This document shows, piece after piece, positions 17,268-27,598 of a DNA stretch of 64,000 bases (position 1 is the stretch's first letter; each line of letters begins with the position of its first letter). The notes under the pieces were generated by a model. The model searched no databases. It saw only the letters and a list, made by a program, of their open reading frames with translations, and was not told the DNA's origin. Position numbers and translations under genes: made by a program. This DNA comes from Thiomonas delicata (GTDB lineage Bacteria > Pseudomonadota > Gammaproteobacteria > Burkholderiales > Burkholderiaceae_C): NCBI RefSeq assembly GCF_900088825.1, contig NZ_LT592170.1, positions 668,590 through 732,589 on the forward strand, given 5' to 3'.

Positions 17268-19154
17268 TCAGATCTCGATCTGCGTGCCCAGTTCCACAAC
17301 CCGGTTGGGCGGAATGCGGAAGTAGTCGGAGGCTTCTTGGGCGTTTCGGCTCATCCAGGAGAACAGCACTTCGCGCCACGGCGCCATACCCGGCAGCTTG
17401 GAGGGAATGATGGTCTGGCGTGCCAGGAAGAAAGAGGTCTCCATCAGGTGGAACTCCAGCCCGTGCATGCGCTCGCATTCCTTCAGCAGACTCTGGATGT
17501 CCGGCTCGTCCTTGAAGCCAAAGTCCACATGCAGCAGGTAGATGCCCTCCTCCATGGTGGTGAGCTGCACGCCTTGCTCGGGGGGCACATGGGGCACGTC
17601 AGCCGTTTGCGCCGAGAGGAAGATCACCCGCTCGTGCAGCACCTTGTTGTGCTTGAGGTTGTGCAGCAGCGCGTGCGGCACGGTGTTGGCGTCGGGCGTG
17701 AGATAGATGGCCGTGCCTTCCACCCGCGTGGGCGGGTAGGTGGACAGGCTATGGACGAAATCCTTGAGGTTGAGCGCATGCTCCTGCAGTTGGCGCTTGA
17801 GCAGGGTGCGGCCACGCTTCCATGTTGACAGCAGAATGTAGAACGCCGTGCCGAACACCAGCGGGAACCAGCCGCCATGGTCGATCTTCAGCGAATTGGA
17901 GGCGAGGAACAGCGTCTCGACCAGCACCAAGGGCAGGAACACCAGGTTGGTGCGCCGCGCGCTCCAATTCCAGCGCTTGGGCGCCACCATCCATAGAAAG
18001 ATGGTGGTGGTGACCATGGTGATGTTGACGGCGATGCCGTAGGCCGCGGCCAGGTTGTCCGAGGTGCGGAAGGCCAGCACCAGGAGGACGACGAAGATCA
18101 GCAGCATCCAGTTAATGAATGGCACGTAGATCTGGCCTTGATTGCGCTCGTTGGTGAACTGCACCTTCATGCGCGGCAGATAGCCCAGCTTGATGGCCTG
18201 GGTGGTCATGGAATAGGCGCCCGAGATCACCGCTTGCGACGCAATGACCGTCGCCATCGCGGACAGAATCACCAGGGGCCACAGCGCCCAGTCGGGAGCC
18301 AGGTAGAAGAACGGGTTTTTCACCGTCTCGGGATGCGCCAGCACCAGCGCGCCCTGGCCGAAGTAATTCAGCAGCAGGCCGGGCATCACCACGGCCAGCC
18401 AAGCCCTGCGGATGGGTTGGCGGCCGAAATGGCCCATGTCGGCATAGAGCGCCTCGCCGCCCGTCAGCGTGAGGAACACGGCGCCGAGCAGGAACAACGC
18501 CAGCCCCGGCTCGCGGATGAACATGTCCACGCCCCACCATGGATTCAAGGCGAGCAGAACCGTGGGGTTGCGTACGATCTGCATCAACCCGAGCACACCC
18601 AAGGCGGCGAACCAGACCATCATGACGGGACCGAAATAAGCCCCGACCAGCGCCGTGCCGCGCTTTTGCACCAGAAACAGGCCGATGAGGATGAGCACCG
18701 TGAGCGGCACCACGGCATCGTGCAGCAAGGGGGTCGCCACCGTCGTGCCCTCGATCGCCGACAGCACCGAGATGGCCGGCGTGATGATGCTGTCGCCATA
18801 GAACATCGAAGCCCCGATCAGGCCGAGCGACACCGCGATCGTGCGCCCGCGCGTGCGCGGCGCATAGCGGCGCATCACCAGGGCCATCAGCGCCAGGATG
18901 CCGCCCTCGCCCTGGTTGTCGGCGCGCAGCGCCAGCATCACGTATTTCACCGTGACGATGATGGTCAGCGCCCAGAAGATGAGCGACAGCACGCCGTAAA
19001 TATTCGGCGCGCTGTAGCCGAGATCGTGTGCGGGATTGAAAGCCTCCTTGAAGGCGTAGAGCGGGCTCGTGCCGATATCGCCATACACCACCCCAAGAGC
19101 CCCCAGGCTGAGCGCAGCCATCGAACCCTTGTGTTGTATTTCGCTGTTTTGCAT
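17268..19154 (-). CDS. kup: Kup-type potassium uptake protein
   Basis: Inner-membrane K+/H+ symporter of 628 residues, the usual Kup length. The conserved N-terminal block GVVYGDIGTSPLYAFKE is intact, followed by about twelve hydrophobic helices and a C-terminal cytoplasmic domain of about 170 residues. I chose the ATG at 19154, which puts the GALGVVYGDIGTSP motif about 17 residues in, as in relatives; an upstream ATG at 19214 has no ribosome site. The gene is divergent from hemN, with 174 bp between starts holding an FNR-like site. Confidence 0.95.
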   Translation of the reverse strand: MQNSEIQHKGSMAALSLGALGVVYGDIGTSPLYAFKEAFNPAHDLGYSAPNIYGVLSLIFWALTIIVTVKYVMLALRADNQGEGGILALMALVMRRYAPRTRGRTIAVSLGLIGASMFYGDSIITPAISVLSAIEGTTVATPLLHDAVVPLTVLILIGLFLVQKRGTALVGAYFGPVMMVWFAALGVLGLMQIVRNPTVLLALNPWWGVDMFIREPGLALFLLGAVFLTLTGGEALYADMGHFGRQPIRRAWLAVVMPGLLLNYFGQGALVLAHPETVKNPFFYLAPDWALWPLVILSAMATVIASQAVISGAYSMTTQAIKLGYLPRMKVQFTNERNQGQIYVPFINWMLLIFVVLLVLAFRTSDNLAAAYGIAVNITMVTTTIFLWMVAPKRWNWSARRTNLVFLPLVLVETLFLASNSLKIDHGGWFPLVFGTAFYILLSTWKRGRTLLKRQLQEHALNLKDFVHSLSTYPPTRVEGTAIYLTPDANTVPHALLHNLKHNKVLHERVIFLSAQTADVPHVPPEQGVQLTTMEEGIYLLHVDFGFKDEPDIQSLLKECERMHGLEFHLMETSFFLARQTIIPSKLPGMAPWREVLFSWMSRNAQEASDYFRIPPNRVVELGTQIEI

Positions 19155-19284
19155 AGGTGAAACCCGGTGCGGCAAGATTCCCGCACTGCGGCCCGGAATG
19201 GAAAGAACAGGCATCTTAGAGCGATTTTGCGTTGCAGCATGAGGACGATTCCCCCCTATTGCCAGGGAGGTGTGCCCTTGCTCG

Positions 19285-19298
19285 TTGCGCTAGATCAA
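19285..19298 (+). promoter_or_regulatory. FNR/Anr-like box upstream of hemN
   Basis: TTGCGctagATCAA matches the FNR consensus TTGAT-N4-ATCAA at eight of ten defined bases, with a perfect right half. It ends 30 bp before the hemN ATG. hemN is a classical FNR/Anr target in other Proteobacteria, and an FNR-type regulator is encoded at 1130-1819. Binding is inferred. Confidence 0.5.
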
Positions 19299-19328
19299 AG
19301 ACGTGGTGACGGCGAACCCGCATAGTGC

Positions 19329-20732
19329 ATGCTCATGATGCCCACGAATCTCGATTTCCAGCCCGACCTCATCCGCCGCTTCGACGTGGCCGGTCCGCGC
19401 TACACCTCCTATCCCACGGCCGACCGCTTTCGCCAGGATTTCCGGGCCGCCGACTATGCCGCGGCCCTGCGCGAGCGCGGCCAGGATACGGCCACGCCGC
19501 TGTCGCTCTACGCGCACATCCCGTTTTGCGAGACCCTGTGCTACTACTGCGGCTGCAACAAGATCCCGACCAAGAACCACGCGCGCAGCGGCCCTTACCT
19601 CGACCAGGTCGAGCGGGAAATGGAGCGTGTGGCCTCCTTGCTGGGCGCGCGCCTGCGGGCGACGCAGCTGCACTGGGGCGGCGGCACGCCGACCTTCCTG
19701 TCCGACCAGGAGGCCGGGCGGCTGATGGAGATGACGCACCGTTATTTCGCCCTCCAACCCGGGGGCGAGTACTCCATCGAGATCGACCCGCGCAAGGTCG
19801 GCAAGGACCGTGTCGCGCATCTGGCCGCGCTGGGCTTCAACCGGATGAGCGTGGGCGTGCAGGATTTCGATCCCGCCGTGCAGCAGGCGGTCAACCGCAT
19901 CCAGAGTGTCGAGGAGACCCGGGACGTCATCCAGGCGGCCCGCGCCAACGGTTTCGCCTCGGTCAGCATCGACCTGATCTACGGGTTGCCGCGCCAGAAT
20001 CCTTTCAATTTCGCCGCCACGCTGGAGCAGGTGGTCGATCTGCGCCCCGACCGCGTCGCGCTGTACAGCTATGCGCACCTGCCGCAGCGTTTCACGCCGC
20101 AACGGCGCATCGACGCGGCCGATCTGCCCGAGCCGCAGGCCAAGCTGGTCTTGCTGGGCCTGGCCATCCGCAGGCTGGCGCACGCCGGCTATGTCTACAT
20201 CGGCATGGACCACTTCGCGCTGCCCGATGACGAACTCGCGCGGGCGCAACGCGAAGGCCAGCTGCACCGCAATTTCCAGGGCTATTCCACCCAGGCCGAC
20301 CTCGACCTGCTGGCCTTCGGCGTCTCGGGCATTTCCAAGCTCGGGCGCCACTACATCCAGAACGCCAAGTCGCTGGAGGCCTATGGCGCCGCGCTCGCCG
20401 CAGGCGAGCTTCCGGTCGATCGCGGCCTGACCCTCGGCGACGACGACCTCATGCGCCGCGACGCCATCCAGCGCCTGATGTGCGATTTCGCGCTCGACCT
20501 GCAGGACCTCGCGCAGCGGCACGGCCTGCGCGATGCCCAGACTTATTTCGCGGCCGACCTCAAGCGCCTGGAACCGCTGGAGCAGGCGGGGCTGCTGCAA
20601 CGCGACGGCCTCGCCCTGCGCGTCACCCCGCAGGGGCGTTTGCTGGTGCGCGTCATCGCCATGCAGTTCGACCGGCATTTGCACGATGCCGCCAGCCTGC
20701 TGCAGGCGCCGCGCTATTCAAGAGTGATCTGA
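19329..20732 (+). CDS. hemN: Oxygen-independent coproporphyrinogen III dehydrogenase
   Basis: Radical SAM enzyme converting coproporphyrinogen III to protoporphyrinogen IX without oxygen, in haem synthesis. The 467-residue protein has the radical-SAM cluster motif C67-x3-C71-x2-C74 with the extra C76 typical of HemN, the GGGTPTFL motif, and the C-terminal HemN domain; the N-terminal RYTSYPTADRF marks true HemN rather than HemW. The start is the first of three close ATGs (19329). Its 3' end overlaps the convergent HIT gene by 15 bp. Confidence 0.96.
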   Translation: MLMMPTNLDFQPDLIRRFDVAGPRYTSYPTADRFRQDFRAADYAAALRERGQDTATPLSLYAHIPFCETLCYYCGCNKIPTKNHARSGPYLDQVEREMERVASLLGARLRATQLHWGGGTPTFLSDQEAGRLMEMTHRYFALQPGGEYSIEIDPRKVGKDRVAHLAALGFNRMSVGVQDFDPAVQQAVNRIQSVEETRDVIQAARANGFASVSIDLIYGLPRQNPFNFAATLEQVVDLRPDRVALYSYAHLPQRFTPQRRIDAADLPEPQAKLVLLGLAIRRLAHAGYVYIGMDHFALPDDELARAQREGQLHRNFQGYSTQADLDLLAFGVSGISKLGRHYIQNAKSLEAYGAALAAGELPVDRGLTLGDDDLMRRDAIQRLMCDFALDLQDLAQRHGLRDAQTYFAADLKRLEPLEQAGLLQRDGLALRVTPQGRLLVRVIAMQFDRHLHDAASLLQAPRYSRVI

Positions 20733-21206
20733 CCCTTCCGCTGCCTCGGGCGGCGGAGCGAAGCGCGCGCGCAATGCCGTGCGCAGGCGCGCATCCAATG
20801 CCGGAAGCGCGGCGCGCAGCGCGTCCAGGCGCGCGACGTCGGCCTCGCGCTGCGGCGGCGCCCACACCGGCTGCGGCCAATGCGCGTCCCGGTTCCAGCG
20901 GGCGACGAGATGCCAGTGCAGGTGCGGCACGACATTGCCCAGGCTGGCAAGATTGATCTTGTGTGCGCCGAGCGCGGTGCGCATCTCGCGCTCGACCAAG
21001 GCCACCGCGTCCATGCATACGCCGCGCTGCAAGGGGTCCAGGTCGGTGAACTCGGCCGCATGCGTCTGCCACACCAGGCGATAGGTGGCCGGGTGCAGCG
21101 CCTCCTCGGCGCGGATCAGGCGCATCCAGCGCCCATTCCACACCGGCAGTCCGCCGGCCCCGGTGCACAGCGGGCAGTCCTGCGCTTGTGTGGCGGCCGT
21201 CGTCAT
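20718..21206 (-). CDS. HIT-family nucleotide-binding protein
   Basis: A 162-residue histidine-triad protein with H95-x-H97-x-H99 in VPHLHWHLV, the active site that hydrolyses or transfers nucleotide monophosphates. An N-terminal CPLC may bind zinc, as in some HIT proteins. It follows the anti-sigma gene by 14 bp on the same strand and may be the third gene of that operon; its 3' end overlaps hemN tail to tail. Substrate unknown. Confidence 0.88.
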   Translation of the reverse strand: MTTAATQAQDCPLCTGAGGLPVWNGRWMRLIRAEEALHPATYRLVWQTHAAEFTDLDPLQRGVCMDAVALVEREMRTALGAHKINLASLGNVVPHLHWHLVARWNRDAHWPQPVWAPPQREADVARLDALRAALPALDARLRTALRARFAPPPEAAEGSDHS

Positions 21207-21220
21207 GGTGCGCGAGGCAA

Positions 21221-21994
21221 CTATTCGTAGAACCCGCCACCGCCCTGACCGCGCAGGATCTGTGGCTGAGGAGGCTGGTAGTTGGACATCGCCACCACTT
21301 TGCCCTGGTAGGTGATGGGGCCGGTCGGCTGCCCGGTGGGAGAACCACCGGCAGGCTCCACGCTGATCGCAAAGCCCTTGGCCTGGGTCAGCGCTTCCAG
21401 CGCCGGCACGGGAAGCCGCAGGGTTTCGGCCGTGCGCAGATGCACCACCCCCACCGCTTGCGGCTTGCCGTGCTCCGGGAGCATCCACAATTCGTACGAC
21501 TTGCCGCTCGGCACGGCAACCGCGCCCACCGCGGTCAGCACGAGCCGGTCCTGGTGCACGGTGATGACCGCCGCATGTCCGTCCGGGCCTTGCAGCAGCG
21601 CGGCCATTTGCGCCGCCGCCGGCGGCGGCGGGCCTGGCTCCTGCAGCACCGCGACCAGCGACATCAAGAGCGAGGCGGCCAGCACGCCCATGCCCAGCGC
21701 CAGGCCTTGCCAAGTGCGTTTGGCCCAGCCCCGAGGCGCCGGCGCGGACGCCGCAGCAGTTGACGCAGCACCGGCGAGGCGCTGTTGCACGGCCGTCCAG
21801 ACGCCGGCGGGGGCGTCCTCGCCAAGCAAGCCGTCGTCCAATTTCCGGCGCCACCGCTGCATCGCCAGCAGCACGGCGGGCCGGTCCTGCATCAAGGTCT
21901 CGAAGCGGCGGCGCGCGGCCGGGTTCATGCCGCCGGTAAGGTAGTCGGCAGTCAGCCGTTCGATGAGTTCGGGGTGGTCGTAGCGCTTCATCAT
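21221..21994 (-). CDS. RskA/anti-sigma-K family anti-sigma factor
   Basis: Predicted membrane anti-sigma factor, 257 residues. A cytoplasmic N-terminal helical region with LTADYLTGGMNPAARRRFE (the zinc-less anti-sigma domain) is followed by one membrane helix (about 95-118) and a C-terminal periplasmic RskA domain with the SYELWMLPEHGKPQAVG core. The start is set by the overlap with the sigma-factor stop (ATGA, 21991-21994), which implies coupled translation and balanced amounts. The domain pair matches SigK-RskA systems. Confidence 0.9.
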   Translation of the reverse strand: MMKRYDHPELIERLTADYLTGGMNPAARRRFETLMQDRPAVLLAMQRWRRKLDDGLLGEDAPAGVWTAVQQRLAGAASTAAASAPAPRGWAKRTWQGLALGMGVLAASLLMSLVAVLQEPGPPPPAAAQMAALLQGPDGHAAVITVHQDRLVLTAVGAVAVPSGKSYELWMLPEHGKPQAVGVVHLRTAETLRLPVPALEALTQAKGFAISVEPAGGSPTGQPTGPITYQGKVVAMSNYQPPQPQILRGQGGGGFYE

Positions 21995-22548
21995 GATGCG
22001 ACCCCTTCTCCAAGGCATTCGCGCAGCGCGATGACGGCACGCCGAATGACCGTCTTGATCGTGCCCAGCGCCATGCCGCTTCGCGACGCCAGCTCGCGAT
22101 GTGAATGACCCATCACATACGTTTGCGTGAGCAGTTCACGCTGCTGCGGCTTGAGCGCGCCGAAACAGCGCTCCAACGTGCCATGCGACATGCTGCGCTC
22201 CAGAAGTTGCTCGGGACCGGGCGCCGCGTCGGCCGGATCGAGCGGCGTATCCATCGCATCCATGCTCTCCACCGGCTCGCGTCCAAGCGCGCGCAGCTTG
22301 TCCAGACAGGTGTTGCGCACCACCGTGTTCAACCAGGCCTCCGCCGTGCCCTGCGCGGGTCGGTAGCTGGCGGCCTGATGCCAGAGCTTCACATAGGCGT
22401 CCTGCATGGCGTCTTCGGCCGCGGACGGGTCGCGCAGCAGACGCAGGCAGATGGCCCAGGCACGACGCTGCGTGGCCTGATACAGCGCGGCGAACGCCTG
22501 CTGGTCGGCCAGCGCGGTGTAGGCCAGGAGTTTTTCAAGATCGGGCAT
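21991..22548 (-). CDS. ECF sigma factor, SigK-like
   Basis: Extracytoplasmic-function sigma-70 of 185 residues. Region 2 (about 15-85) shows AEDAMQDAYVKLWHQA for core binding and -10 recognition; region 4 (about 125-175) has the HTH RELASRSGMALGTIKTVIRRA. The start at 22548 gives a standard N-terminus; the frame remains open further upstream. The overlapping downstream anti-sigma gene marks the pair as a membrane-signalled switch. Target genes are not evident, though the ferritin-like protein lies immediately upstream on the same strand. Confidence 0.9.
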   Translation of the reverse strand: MPDLEKLLAYTALADQQAFAALYQATQRRAWAICLRLLRDPSAAEDAMQDAYVKLWHQAASYRPAQGTAEAWLNTVVRNTCLDKLRALGREPVESMDAMDTPLDPADAAPGPEQLLERSMSHGTLERCFGALKPQQRELLTQTYVMGHSHRELASRSGMALGTIKTVIRRAVIALRECLGEGVAS

Positions 22549-22785
22549 CGCAAAAGGCAAGACAAGTGGCTGGTATGACACGCCGCGGCGGGCCGGCGCG
22601 TCAAGTTCCTTGGCCCCGTGCGGCGCAGCCCCATGCGATGCAAAGGACCCGGGCCAGCCACAGGCGCCGAGGTGTCTCGGCATCTTAATGGCTGGCTTGC
22701 GGCTTGCGCAGGTAGTGTGAAACCGGCCATGACAAAGGCGTGAAACGGTATCCGCCAGAGCCTTCGGCCGGCGCCCCTGCAAGGT

Positions 22786-23370
22786 TCAGGCGATGAACGC
22801 CGCCGGCACCGGGTTCTCGCCCAGAGCGTTGAGCAGAATGGCCCAGTGCATGGTCTCGTCGCCCAGGATGCTGGCCGCAGCCTTGGCCAAGTCGCGGTTG
22901 TGGAATTGCGGCACCGTGCCCAGGTAAGCGCTGGCGGCGCCCTTTTCCAGTCCGGCGGCAAAGCGCAGCACATCGGCTTGGTTCTTCAACTGGTCGGTGG
23001 GGAAACCGTAGGCCGCCGGCTTCATCGCCATCACCGGCGTGCCGCCCAGTTTGTGGATGGTCGACTCCAGCACACCGGCGTGTGCCTTGTGCTGGCCCTG
23101 GAACGATACGGCGACCGCCAGCACCGGCTTTTGCAGCAGGCCGGATTCGGCCCCCACCTGGTAGGCGGCGATGGCCTGGTACTCCAGTCCCAGCGCGACG
23201 TTGAGCATCTTGATGTCGTCGTCGTTCGACATCGACGCGGCGAAGCTGCGTGCGGGCAACGCCAGCGTGCCCGCGGCGGTGAGCCCGGCGACGAACAGGC
23301 CGCCTTGCTTGAACCAGTTGCGGCGGCCGAGTTCGGGTGTGGAGGTGCGGGTGGTGGTGGAAGCATCCAT
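22786..23370 (-). CDS. Exported ferritin-like four-helix protein
   Basis: A 194-residue protein with an RRNWFKQGG twin-arginine-like motif and hydrophobic stretch (about 16-45), pointing to export in folded form. The rest is a ferritin-like bundle with glutamate/histidine patterns EYQAIAAYQ, GQHKAHAGVLE and DETMHWA that could hold a di-iron site. The start at 23370 has an AAGGA ribosome site eight bases upstream. It precedes the sigma/anti-sigma pair by 237 bp on the same strand. Iron storage, peroxide defence or a structural role cannot be separated from sequence. Confidence 0.8.
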   Translation of the reverse strand: MDASTTTRTSTPELGRRNWFKQGGLFVAGLTAAGTLALPARSFAASMSNDDDIKMLNVALGLEYQAIAAYQVGAESGLLQKPVLAVAVSFQGQHKAHAGVLESTIHKLGGTPVMAMKPAAYGFPTDQLKNQADVLRFAAGLEKGAASAYLGTVPQFHNRDLAKAAASILGDETMHWAILLNALGENPVPAAFIA

Positions 23371-23480
23371 GGTCGTGTCCTTGGTGAAAGGGGTTGGGTC
23401 AACAGGCCGCGAATCCGTGGCCTTGCAACTCCTTACGCCGGGCACGCCGGATTGGATTCAAACCCTGCGTCGCAACCCCA

Positions 23481-26400
23481 TCACACCAGCACGCGCTCGA
23501 TGCCGCCGGCGTTGGCGGCCTTCACATAGGCGGCCATCCAATCCTCGCCGAGGATATGGCGGGCCATTTCGATCACGATGTAGTCGGCCTCGAGCAGCCC
23601 GTGCTGCAGGTCGTTCTTGTAGCGCAGCAGGCCCTGCAGGCAGCTCGGGCAGGAGGTGAGGATCTTGACGTCGCCGGTATGACCCTGCGCGCGCAGCGCG
23701 GTCTCGTCGGCGCGCAGCTCCTCTTCCTTGCGAAAGCGCACCTGGGTGGCGATGTCGGGCCGGCTCACCCCCAGCGTGCCGCTTTCGCCGCAGCAGCGCT
23801 CGCTCTTGCGCACGCCCTCGCCCAGCAGGGCGCGCACGGTCTTCATCGGCTCCTGCTGTTTCATCGGCGTGTGGCAGGGGTCGTGGTAGAGGTAGGCGGT
23901 GCCGGTGCTGGGCAGCGTCACCCCTTTTTCGAGCAGGAATTCGTGGATGTCGACGATGCGGCAGCCGGGGAAGATCTTGTCGAAGGCATAGCCTTGCAGC
24001 TGGTCGAAACAGGTACCGCAGCTCACCACCACGGTCTTGATGTCGAGGTAGTTCAGCGTGTTGGCGACGCGGTGGAACAGCACGCGGTTGTCGGTGATGA
24101 TCTTCTCGGCGCGGTCGTACTGACCCGAACCGCGCTGCGGGTAGCCGCAGCACAGATAGCCTGGCGGGAGCACGGTTTGCACGCCGATCTGCCAGAGCAT
24201 GGCCTGGGTGGCCAGGCCGACCTGCGAGAACAGGCGCTCGGAGCCGCAGCCGGGGAAATAGAACACCGCCTCGCTGTCCACCGTGGTGGTGGCGGGGTTG
24301 CGGATGATGGGGACGAAATTCTTGTCCTCGATGTCCAGCAGCGCGCGCGCCGTCTTCTTCGGCAGCCCGCCGGGCATGGGCTTGTTGACGAAGTGGACGA
24401 CCTGTTCGCGCAGCACCGGCTTGCCGGTGCTGGCGGGCGGCGCGGCGGTCTGCCGGCGGCCCAGGCCGCGCAGCAGCTTGACGCCCACGTTCTGCGCCTT
24501 GAAGCCCCACTGCATCATGCCGGTGCGCACGGTCTTGATGGTGCGCGGGTCGGTGGCGTTGAGGAAGAACATGGCCGCCGCGTTGACGGGGTTGAAGCTT
24601 TTCTTGCCCATCTTGCGCAGCAGGTTGCGCATGTTCATGGACACGTCGCCGAAGTCGATGTCCACCGGGCAGGGAGACAGGCATTTGTGGCAGACCGTGC
24701 AATGGTCGGCCACGTCCTCGAACTCCTCCCAGTGGTGGATGCTCACGCCGCGCCGGGTCTGTTCCTCGTACAGGAAGGCCTCGACCAGCAGCGAGGTGGC
24801 GAGGATCTTGTTGCGCGGCGAATAGAGCAGGTTGGCGCGCGGCACGTGGGTGGCGCACACCGGCTTGCACTTGCCGCAGCGCAGGCAGTCCTTCACCGAG
24901 TTGGAGATGGCGCCGATGTCGCTTTGCTGCATGATCAGCGACTCGTGCCCCATCAGCCCGAAGCTGGGCGTGTAGGCGTTGGTGAGGTCGGCGGGCAGCG
25001 CGGGGTCGTTCAGCAGCTTGCCCTTGTTGAAGCGGCCTTCGGGGTCGACGCGCAGCTTGTAGTCGCGGAACGGGCCGATCTCGGCCTCGGTCAGGAACTC
25101 CAGCTTGGTGATGCCGATGCCGTGCTCGCCGGAGATCACGCCGTCGAGGTCGCGCGCAAGCCGCATGATGCGCGCCACCGCATCGTGCGCGGCCTGCAGC
25201 ATGGCGTAATCGTCGGAGTTCACCGGGATGTTGGTGTGCACATTGCCGTCGCCGGCGTGCATGTGCAGCGCCACCCAGACGCGGCCCTTGAGCACGCGCT
25301 TGTGGAGGGCGTCGAGTTCGCGGCGCAGCGGCTCGAACGCGCCGCCAGCGAACAGCGCGTGCAGCGGCCGGCGCAGCTCGGCTTTCCACGAGGCGCGCAG
25401 GGCATGCTCCTGCAGCAGGTGGAACAGCGCGGCGCGCGGCTGGCGGTGCAGCATCTGCGCGGCCGCGGTCTGCGCCGAGGCCAGGCCCATCTCGGCGAGT
25501 CGCGGCATGGCCGCGGACAAGGGTGCGTCCAGATGTTCGAGCAGGAAGCTCCAGCGCGCATGCACCTGGGCCAGGAGATCCAGCGCCTGGACACGCAGGC
25601 TCTCCAGCTCGGCGGCGTCCACCGGCGGCTCGCCTTCTCCGAGTTCCTCGTTCTTCGCCAGCGGCAGGCGCCCGCGCAACAGATGGTCGAGTTCGGCGGC
25701 GAGCTGCAGCTTGTTCTTCAGCGACAGCTCGATGTTGATGCGCTCGACGCCGTCGACATACTCGCCCATGCGCGGCAGCGGAATCACCACGTCCTCGTTG
25801 ATCTTGAAGGCGTTGGTGTGGCGGGCGATGGCGGCGGTGCGTTTGCGGTCCAGCCAGAACTTCTTGCGCGCCTCTGCGCTCACCGCGACGAAGCCTTCGC
25901 CGACGCGGGCGTTGGCCATGCGCACGACGTCGGCCGTGGCGCGTGCGACGGCGTCGTCGTCCTCGCCGACGATGTCACCGAACAGCACCATCTTCGGGAA
26001 CGCGCCGCGCTTGCTCTTGGGCGCGTAGCCCACGGCCTTGAGATAGCGTTCGTCCAGGTGTTCGAGCCCGGCGAGAATGGCGCCGCCCGGGCGATCTTCC
26101 AGATGGTTCTTGATCTCGACGATGGACGGGATGGCTTCGCGCGCCTGGCCGAAGAACTCCAGGCAGAAGGTGCGCACGTGCGGCGGCATGCGGTGCAGCA
26201 CCCAGCGCGCGCTGGTGATGAGCCCGTCGCAGCCCTCCTTCTGGATGCCGGGCAGGCCGGCGAGGAACTTGTCGGTCACGTCCTTGCCCAGGCCGGCCTT
26301 GCGAAAGCGCGCGCCTTCGATCTCCAGCACCTCGGTGTTCAGCAAGGTGCTGCTGTCCGCGGCGAAGGTGTCGATGCGAAAGCGCGCCACCGGGGCGTCG

Positions 26401-27479
26401 TGGATCTTGCCCAGGTTGTGGTCCAGGCGCGTGACCTCGACCCAGCGCCCCTGCGGATCCACCAGGCGCCACCAGGCCAGGTTGTCGATCGCCGTGCCCC
26501 ACAGCACGGCTTTCTTGCCGCCGGCGTTCATCGCGATATTGCCGCCGACGCACGAGGCGTCGGCCGAGGTGGGATCGACCGCGAACACCAGGCCGGCACG
26601 GTCGGCGGCGTCGGCCACGCGCTGGGTCACCACGCCCGCGCCGGTGCGGATGGTGGGCACGGGGTGCCCGACACCCGGCAGATCGATCATTTCCACCGCG
26701 CCCAGGTCTTCGAGCTTCTCGGTGTTGATCACCGCGCTGTTCCACACCAGCGGCACCGCGCCGCCGGTGTAGCCGGTGCCGCCGCCGCGCGGCACGATGG
26801 TCAGGCCCAGCGAGACGCAGGCCTGCACCAGCGGCGCCATCTCGGCCTCGGTGTCGGGGCAGAGCACGACGAAGGGAACCTCCACGCGCCAATCGGTGGC
26901 GTCGGTCATGTGCGAAACGCGCGCCAGGCCGTCGAAACGGATGTTGTCGCGTCGCGTGTGGCGGGCGAATTCGCGCAGCGCGCGCCGGCGCAGGGCGGCG
27001 ACGTCGTCGAACCAGGCGGCGAAGGTGGTCACGGCCGCGCGCGCGCGCTCCAGCAACTGCACCACCAGGGCGTCGCGCGCGCCGGCGTGCGCATCCTGCG
27101 TGTCGGTGCCGTGCCTGCGCTTGTCGACCTCGTGCAGGCGGTGCCACAGCGCGTCGATCAAGGCGCGGCGGCGCTTGCCCGAATGCAGCAGGTCGTCCTG
27201 CAGGTAGGGATTGCGCTTGAGCACCCAGATATCGCCCAGCACCTCGTACAGCATGCGCGCGCTGCGTCCGGTGCGGCGTTCCTGGCGCAGCTGGGACAGC
27301 CAGTCCCAGGCGTCGGCGCCGAGCAGGCGGATGACGATTTCGCGGTCGGAGAACGAGGTGTAGTTGTAGGGAATTTCGCGCAGGCGCGCCGGGGCGTCCG
27401 CCAGCGACAGGGCCGCGGCAGGCGCGGCGTCGGGAGTTGGCGCGGGAACTTCGAGCGGCGGAATTTGAGGGGCGTTCAT
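23481..27479 (-). CDS. Giant FAD/iron-sulfur dehydrogenase (DUF3683, D-2-hydroxy acid type)
   Basis: A 1332-residue fusion of a flavin dehydrogenase and an iron-sulfur electron-transfer module, like GlcD and GlcF joined. Residues about 35-180 are a DUF3683 domain; about 200-380 an FAD_binding_4 (VAO) fold with [11 protein letters not shown]; about 450-830 the FAD-linked C-terminal domain with [12 protein letters not shown]; near 865 and 924 two 4Fe-4S motifs, [11 protein letters not shown] and [12 protein letters not shown]; then two CCG domains (about 1080-1260) with CCGYP, SCGTCFD and CCGESG. Likely oxidises a 2-hydroxy acid such as D-lactate, glycolate or D-2-hydroxyglutarate into the quinone pool. 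I chose MNAPQ at 27479; ATGs at 27500 and 27509 are also in frame and no ribosome site decides. Confidence 0.88.
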   Translation of the reverse strand: MNAPQIPPLEVPAPTPDAAPAAALSLADAPARLREIPYNYTSFSDREIVIRLLGADAWDWLSQLRQERRTGRSARMLYEVLGDIWVLKRNPYLQDDLLHSGKRRRALIDALWHRLHEVDKRRHGTDTQDAHAGARDALVVQLLERARAAVTTFAAWFDDVAALRRRALREFARHTRRDNIRFDGLARVSHMTDATDWRVEVPFVVLCPDTEAEMAPLVQACVSLGLTIVPRGGGTGYTGGAVPLVWNSAVINTEKLEDLGAVEMIDLPGVGHPVPTIRTGAGVVTQRVADAADRAGLVFAVDPTSADASCVGGNIAMNAGGKKAVLWGTAIDNLAWWRLVDPQGRWVEVTRLDHNLGKIHDAPVARFRIDTFAADSSTLLNTEVLEIEGARFRKAGLGKDVTDKFLAGLPGIQKEGCDGLITSARWVLHRMPPHVRTFCLEFFGQAREAIPSIVEIKNHLEDRPGGAILAGLEHLDERYLKAVGYAPKSKRGAFPKMVLFGDIVGEDDDAVARATADVVRMANARVGEGFVAVSAEARKKFWLDRKRTAAIARHTNAFKINEDVVIPLPRMGEYVDGVERINIELSLKNKLQLAAELDHLLRGRLPLAKNEELGEGEPPVDAAELESLRVQALDLLAQVHARWSFLLEHLDAPLSAAMPRLAEMGLASAQTAAAQMLHRQPRAALFHLLQEHALRASWKAELRRPLHALFAGGAFEPLRRELDALHKRVLKGRVWVALHMHAGDGNVHTNIPVNSDDYAMLQAAHDAVARIMRLARDLDGVISGEHGIGITKLEFLTEAEIGPFRDYKLRVDPEGRFNKGKLLNDPALPADLTNAYTPSFGLMGHESLIMQQSDIGAISNSVKDCLRCGKCKPVCATHVPRANLLYSPRNKILATSLLVEAFLYEEQTRRGVSIHHWEEFEDVADHCTVCHKCLSPCPVDIDFGDVSMNMRNLLRKMGKKSFNPVNAAAMFFLNATDPRTIKTVRTGMMQWGFKAQNVGVKLLRGLGRRQTAAPPASTGKPVLREQVVHFVNKPMPGGLPKKTARALLDIEDKNFVPIIRNPATTTVDSEAVFYFPGCGSERLFSQVGLATQAMLWQIGVQTVLPPGYLCCGYPQRGSGQYDRAEKIITDNRVLFHRVANTLNYLDIKTVVVSCGTCFDQLQGYAFDKIFPGCRIVDIHEFLLEKGVTLPSTGTAYLYHDPCHTPMKQQEPMKTVRALLGEGVRKSERCCGESGTLGVSRPDIATQVRFRKEEELRADETALRAQGHTGDVKILTSCPSCLQGLLRYKNDLQHGLLEADYIVIEMARHILGEDWMAAYVKAANAGGIERVLV

Positions 27480-27517
27480 GGCGGGCACCGAAACCGGCAT
27501 TGTAGAAACTGGGGTTT

Positions 27518-27547
27518 CTCCTGGGGCGGCAGGGGCTGTCCCAGGAG
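27518..27547. repeat. Stem-loop between the TlpA-like and FAD dehydrogenase genes
   Basis: CTCCTGGG and CCCAGGAG form an 8-bp perfect stem around a 14-base GC-rich loop, in the 119-bp gap before the dehydrogenase. It lacks a T-run in either direction, so its role as attenuator or terminator is unproved. Confidence 0.35.
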
Positions 27548-27598
27548 TGACGGGTCCCGTTGCCCGCCCGCACCGCGGCCGGGGTCTGCGCCGCGGCG

